Source: a virus. Taken from it: a stretch of DNA of 23,943 bases. The stretch spans positions 1 to 23,943 of the IMG/VR virus record IMGVR_UViG_3300030450_000395, one strand, 5' to 3'. The translations under genes and the position numbers were made by a program. Position 1 is the first letter of the stretch, and every line of letters begins with the position of its first letter. A model generated the notes under the pieces. It ran no database searches, was not told where the DNA came from, and saw nothing but the letters and a program-made list of their open reading frames with translations. Below, one piece after another: positions 19,909 to 23,943 of this stretch.

Positions 19909-20073
19909 GGGTTGGTTAATATTTCCCCCCTAAGAATAAACCAACAGCAAGGAAGGAAAAACCCAGCAATGTCAGCTCCTCATACCCGATATTGTAAATA
20001 CCCCCCCTTGCACTTTTTCGGCGGGGCAATGTATGTGGAACTGTTGAACTAAAATTTTTTTATTTTTTTTAAT
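19909..20073 (+). other. Terminase intergenic gap, candidate packaging site
   Basis: This 165-bp gap lies between the small and large terminase genes. It holds GTTGGTT (19911-19917) and AACCAAC (19939-19945) as an inverted repeat around a CCCCCC tract (19925-19930), a second tract of seven C (20001-20007), GCGGGGC near 20031, and T-rich DNA running into the terL start. C-tracts are striking in AT-rich DNA. A cos/pac element is a reasonable guess; no gene is visible. Confidence 0.35.
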
Positions 20074-21606
20074 ATGAAATACGGAGTAAAACAAGAACAA
20101 GAACTCATGACCGAAATCTGGTCAATGAACATCAAGAACGATCCCTACAACTTTGTTAAGTTTATCTTCCCTTGGGGAGAACCAGGCACCCCCCTCGAAG
20201 AATTTACAGGCCCTCGCAAGTGGCAGGAAAAAATTTTACGAGATATTTCCATACACATACAACGCAACAACGGAAAAGCCACACCAGAAATGTTTAGACT
20301 TGCAGTTGCAAGTGGTCGTGGTATCGGCAAATCAGCACTTGTCGCATGGCTCATACTTTGGATGCTCTCAACCAGAGCTGGTTCTACCATTATCGTTACC
20401 GCTAACACCGAACAACAGCTTAGATCAAGAACTTGGGCGGAATTAGGTAAATGGCTAACCCTTTCTATTAATGGTCATTGGTTTACAAAAACAGCTACCA
20501 CAATTAAACCTGAAGGTTGGTTTGAAGAAGCGCTAAAAAGAGATCTTAAAATAGATACTGGCTACTACTACGCCCAAGCGCAGTTATGGAGCGAAGAAAA
20601 CCCAGACGCATTTGCTGGTATTCACTCTAACTACGGAGTTTGTCTTATTATGGATGAAGCATCAGGTATACCTGCACCCATATATTCCGTATCAGAGGGG
20701 TTTTTCTCCGAACCAACCGAAAATCGCTTTTGGTTTACCTTCTCTAACCCACGCAGAAACACAGGCCCATTCTATGATTCTTTCCATTCCAAGCGTAAAT
20801 TCTGGGAATTAGAGCAAATCGACTCACGCACAGTCGAGGGAACAGACCAAAACCTCTTTCAATCCATGCTTGAACAATATGGTGAAGATTCAACAGTCGC
20901 CAGAGTCGAGGTTTTGGGTGAATTTCCCCATGCAGACGATGATTCTGTTATCCCAATAGAACTTGTCAGAGCAGCACAAGGTAGAGATGTTGCACTTAGC
21001 GCAAGTGATCCGATAGTTTGGGGATTAGATGTGGCTAGATTTGGTGGTGATAACTCAGCACTTTGCATCCGTCAGGGCAACACAGTTTTTGAAATTAAAA
21101 CTTTTAAATCAATGGATTTAATGCAATTATGTGGTGCGATTAAAAACTTATACGATGATGCAACCGCAACAAACAGACCACAAGAAATTCTCGTAGATGT
21201 AATTGGCTTGGGTAGTGGTGTTGTTGACAGACTTGCAGAGCAAAATTTACCTGTAAGAGGTATTAATGTTGCTGAGTCTCCAGCAACCAGTAAAAATTAT
21301 TTGAATTTAAGAGCAGAATTGTGGTTTGCAATAAAAGATTGGTTGGCGCAACGAAATTGCCGACTTCCTTATGATGACGAGCTTGTAGCGGAATTAGTTG
21401 CGCCTTCCTACAAATATACATCAACAGGAAAAATAAAAATAGAATCAAAAGAAGAAATGAAAAAAAGAGGAATCAAATCACCCGACAAAGCAGATGCACT
21501 TGCATTAACCATGGCAAGTTCGGCAGCAAGTTTTGGTGGAGGAACTTCCTTTTTAGGTTATAATTTCAAGAAACCTTTAAAATCCAAAATTCTACGAGTA
21601 GGTTAA
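20074..21606 (+). CDS. terL: Terminase large subunit
   Basis: This 510-residue packaging motor ATPase/nuclease has a Walker A-like ASGRGIGKSA (79-88), Walker B LIMDEASGI (191-199, D194 and E195) and a coupling motif FTFSNPRRNTGP (221-232). The RNase H-like nuclease has GLDVARFGGD (317-326, D319), EILVDVIGLGSG (371-382, D375) and DKADALALT (471-479, D474). All key residues are present and the length is normal. The ATG at 20074 has no Shine-Dalgarno site, being preceded by T-rich DNA; an internal ATG at 20107 is an alternative start. It is followed three bases later by the portal gene. Confidence 0.95.
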   Translation: MKYGVKQEQELMTEIWSMNIKNDPYNFVKFIFPWGEPGTPLEEFTGPRKWQEKILRDISIHIQRNNGKATPEMFRLAVASGRGIGKSALVAWLILWMLSTRAGSTIIVTANTEQQLRSRTWAELGKWLTLSINGHWFTKTATTIKPEGWFEEALKRDLKIDTGYYYAQAQLWSEENPDAFAGIHSNYGVCLIMDEASGIPAPIYSVSEGFFSEPTENRFWFTFSNPRRNTGPFYDSFHSKRKFWELEQIDSRTVEGTDQNLFQSMLEQYGEDSTVARVEVLGEFPHADDDSVIPIELVRAAQGRDVALSASDPIVWGLDVARFGGDNSALCIRQGNTVFEIKTFKSMDLMQLCGAIKNLYDDATATNRPQEILVDVIGLGSGVVDRLAEQNLPVRGINVAESPATSKNYLNLRAELWFAIKDWLAQRNCRLPYDDELVAELVAPSYKYTSTGKIKIESKEEMKKRGIKSPDKADALALTMASSAASFGGGTSFLGYNFKKPLKSKILRVG

Positions 21607-21609
21607 TAT

Positions 21610-23745
21610 ATGGAATACAACAAAGACCAAGATGTCAAAGACAAAGTTAGTCAAGAAGCTAACGAAGAAGAACTGCAAGGCATCTTAAAATCAGAACTAG
21701 ACGATGCTAGAGATTACATCGAGCAAGTAGGCCAAGATAGAGCTGAAGCAACTGAATATTATTTAGGTGAATCACCGCAAGGCCAAAGTTCCATGCAGTC
21801 TGAGTATGTTTCAACCGATGTTAGAGATAGCGTTCTCTTTATGCTTCCGTCTATCATGCGAACTTTCTTTGGTACTAATAAAATAGTTGAGTTTGTACCA
21901 CGCAATGCAGAGGACATACCTCTTGCCACGCAACAAACCGACTACATCAACTACATCATTCAACAAAAGAATCCTGGTTTTAAAGTTTTATATGATGTGT
22001 TTAAAGACGCACTTATTAGAAAGACTGGTTTTGTTAAAGCCTATTGGGATGACAGCATTAATGCCTCAACCCACGAATACACAGATGTATCACCAGAGGG
22101 TTATCAAGCTCTTATGTTAGATCCTGATGTAGAGATCGTAAAAGAGAAAGCAGAAATGCAATCTATGACCATTATCAACCCTGAAACGGGTGAAGAGGTA
22201 ACACAAGAATCTCCTGTTAGTTATGACTTAACAATCAGGCGAGTTAAAGGCAAAAACCAAGTTTGTATTGAGTCCATTCCACCTGAAGAAGTTTTAATAT
22301 CTAGGTATGGTAGAGACTTACACAGTTCTCCTTATGTAGCACATCGCATGATTAAAACAGTTAGCGATTTGGTTGCTATGGGATATGACAAAGATGATAT
22401 GGAACAATACGCTGGTTCTGGTAATTTAATTGATGCTGAAACTTTTGAAGAAGAAGAGGCAAGAAATCCATATTCAGACGGAATTTTTGATGCAAGAAAC
22501 GATAGCGGTCAAAAGAATGTTTTGTATGTTGAACACTATTTATTTTATGATTTAGATGGCGATGGAATAGACGAAAGGATAAGAGTATGTACTGTAGGCA
22601 ATGGCTTAAATATAGTAAATACAGCTCAATGGGATGACCTTCCGATAACTCTCTTCTGTCCTGATCCCGAACCGCATACCTCCATCGGTTCTTGTCCAGC
22701 AGATTACTTGAAGCCTATTCAAGCTGCTAAGTCTCAAATTATGCGAGACACACTTGATAGTCTGGGCCACGCCATCTTCCCTCGCATGGGAGTCGTTGAA
22801 GGACAAGTCAACATTGACGATGTACTCAACACCGACATAGGACAACCGATTAGAATGAGAGCTCCAGGTATGGTGCAACCTTTCGCAGTTCCTTTTGTTG
22901 GTAAAGAGGCTTTCCCTGTTCTGTCTTACTTAGACGAAGCCAAAGAAAATAGAACTGGCGTATCAAAAGCATCGGCAGGACTAAACGCTGACGCATTACA
23001 AAGCTCTACTGCATCAGCAGTCTCAGCTACCATGTCAGGCGCACAAGGTCGAGTCGAACTTATTTGTCGACACTTTGCCGATGGTATGAAAGATTTATTT
23101 AAACTGGTTAATAGCTTGGTTGTTAAACACCAAGACCAACCAGACATGGTAAGACTTAACAATGAGTTTGTACCTATTGATCCTCGTTATTGGGATAGCG
23201 ACAAAGATTTGGTGGTCAATGTTGCTATTTCTAAATCTAGCGACATGGAAAAAATGAATGTGCTAACTCAACTTGCACAAAAGCAAGAACAAATGCTTAC
23301 AACTCTTGGGCCAAGCAATCCATTGGTATCGCTACAACAATACTCCAACACCATAGGTAAAATGATTGAAATGGCTGGTTTCAAAGATGTGCAATCCTTT
23401 ATTAATACTGAAGTGCCACCTATACCACCACAACCAGAACAACCAACACCACAAGATATGTTGGCTCAAGCTGAAATGGAAAAAGCAAAAGTATCAGCAC
23501 AGAAAGCTATGATAGACGCAGAAACAGATCGCATGAAAATCATCATGGATGATGATAGAAATAGAGATGAGGCAGAGGCTAATATTAGACTTAAAGCCGC
23601 TGAACTAAATGCCAAGTATGGCGCACAGGTTAATGTTGCAGAAATCAATGCACTTATGGAAAGAGATAGAGAAACCATAAGACAAATTGCTAAGACCAAC
23701 GCACAAGGTTTATTTACTGGCAATGGCAACCCTCAAAATATTTGA
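21610..23745 (+). CDS. Portal protein, P22-like
   Basis: This 711-residue protein forms the dodecameric DNA channel at the capsid vertex. The N-terminal region (RDYIEQVGQDRAEATEYYLG, SEYVSTDVRDSVLFMLPSIM) and the central FCPDPEPHTSIGSCPADYLK and RTGVSKASAGLNADALQSST blocks are typical of the large P22-type portals (P22 gp1 is about 725 aa). The C-terminal 100 residues are a charged, Ala/Glu-rich helix (AEMEKAKVSAQKAMIDAETD and onward), matching the long barrel of this class. It directly follows terL, the classic order. The start lacks a strong Shine-Dalgarno site, but no alternative is better. Confidence 0.9.
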   Translation: MEYNKDQDVKDKVSQEANEEELQGILKSELDDARDYIEQVGQDRAEATEYYLGESPQGQSSMQSEYVSTDVRDSVLFMLPSIMRTFFGTNKIVEFVPRNAEDIPLATQQTDYINYIIQQKNPGFKVLYDVFKDALIRKTGFVKAYWDDSINASTHEYTDVSPEGYQALMLDPDVEIVKEKAEMQSMTIINPETGEEVTQESPVSYDLTIRRVKGKNQVCIESIPPEEVLISRYGRDLHSSPYVAHRMIKTVSDLVAMGYDKDDMEQYAGSGNLIDAETFEEEEARNPYSDGIFDARNDSGQKNVLYVEHYLFYDLDGDGIDERIRVCTVGNGLNIVNTAQWDDLPITLFCPDPEPHTSIGSCPADYLKPIQAAKSQIMRDTLDSLGHAIFPRMGVVEGQVNIDDVLNTDIGQPIRMRAPGMVQPFAVPFVGKEAFPVLSYLDEAKENRTGVSKASAGLNADALQSSTASAVSATMSGAQGRVELICRHFADGMKDLFKLVNSLVVKHQDQPDMVRLNNEFVPIDPRYWDSDKDLVVNVAISKSSDMEKMNVLTQLAQKQEQMLTTLGPSNPLVSLQQYSNTIGKMIEMAGFKDVQSFINTEVPPIPPQPEQPTPQDMLAQAEMEKAKVSAQKAMIDAETDRMKIIMDDDRNRDEAEANIRLKAAELNAKYGAQVNVAEINALMERDRETIRQIAKTNAQGLFTGNGNPQNI

Positions 23746-23899
23746 TATAGAGGTCTTAGAAGATGAGATGGTGTATGTTGGCAACGATATAAGAGCCAAA
23801 GATAAAGAACACGCACTTAAGATATTAACCCTAATGTCTGGTGGAATTATTAACGAAGATTCCGAAATACTTAGTTTTAAGGAAAAAACAATACATTAA
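23723..23899 (+). CDS. Small protein after the portal gene
   Basis: This 58-residue protein (MATLKIFDIEVLEDEMVYVG, NDIRAKDKEHALKILTLMSG) overlaps the end of the portal gene by 23 bp. It has a beta-beta-alpha-like pattern and no known motif. A longer start at 23687 is possible but would overlap the portal more. It lies where scaffold or head-completion genes usually begin. Confidence 0.6.
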   Translation: MATLKIFDIEVLEDEMVYVGNDIRAKDKEHALKILTLMSGGIINEDSEILSFKEKTIH

Positions 23900-23903
23900 C
23901 AAA

Positions 23904-23943
23904 ATGGATAAAAAGACTAAAGAAAATATAATGGCTTGGGCCT
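23904..23943 (+). CDS. Start of the next gene (cut by the window edge)
   Basis: ATG 23904 opens a frame reading MDKKTKENIMAWA and continues past the window end. By position it is probably a capsid-morphogenesis gene, for example a scaffold, but only 13 residues are visible. Confidence 0.4.
   Translation, partial: MDKKTKENIMAWA

Noticed and set aside
22606-23729. Minus-strand open frames inside the portal gene
   Set aside because: They lie opposite a well-supported gene, lack ribosome binding sites and show low-complexity products typical of antisense shadows.

Overview
The window looks like a large part of a temperate, tailed bacteriophage genome of the short-tailed (podovirus-like) kind. 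The support is a P22-like portal, both terminase subunits, a beta-propeller-like tail protein, ejection-type virion proteins and a tyrosine integrase. By eye the DNA is AT-rich (G+C roughly in the high thirties per cent, not computed). Genes are tightly packed with ATGA/TAATG overlaps. The host is probably an alphaproteobacterium: the tRNA-Val fragment in the attachment site has the anticodon loop TTTACAC, which I associate with that class, and the phage carries a DUF1289 gene, a mainly proteobacterial family. The host call is inference. Because the att site is internal, with virion genes on one side and integrase on the other, this is unintegrated (circular or permuted) phage DNA rather than one end of a prophage.

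Layout. 1-6552 (+): late virion genes, namely the end of a tail-chaperone-like gene, a gp10-like tail protein, two small proteins (one GNAT-like), and three large virion/ejection-type proteins. 6556-6969 (+): a PD-(D/E)XK nuclease-like gene. 6963-7214: attP, with the 5' half of a tRNA-Val(TAC) gene flanked by four GTCATAC/GTATGAC repeats. 7213-8500 (+): DUF1289 protein and integrase. 8623-9001 (-): DUF3310 protein and a possible tiny membrane protein. 9157-14139 (+): excisionase-like protein, then a replication/recombination block (Cas4-like DUF2800 nuclease, Sak4-like ATPase, DUF669 SSB-like protein, TOPRIM primase-helicase). 14211-16912 (+): two orphan DNA methyltransferases and small proteins. 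16921-17508: three 22-bp iterons, a hairpin and a winged-helix protein, a candidate origin region. 17505-19270 (-): an operon of seven small genes of unknown function. 19423-23943 (+): terminase small and large subunits, portal, a small protein and the start of the next gene. Capsid, most tail and lysis genes must lie outside.

How it works together. The DUF2800 nuclease, SSB-like protein and Sak4-like ATPase resemble a single-strand-annealing recombination set, and the RepA-like primase-helicase supplies replication. The methyltransferases probably protect phage DNA from host restriction. The least explained part is the minus-strand operon. It contains a structured leader RNA (minus strand, 18702 to 18608) with a 14-bp bulged hairpin and two mutually exclusive pairings, one of which would cover the ribosome binding site of the downstream gene. 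It also contains an exactly duplicated 19-bp translation-start segment. The attP is also unusual because it carries the 5' rather than the usual 3' half of the tRNA gene. No CI/Cro-type repressor was recognised.
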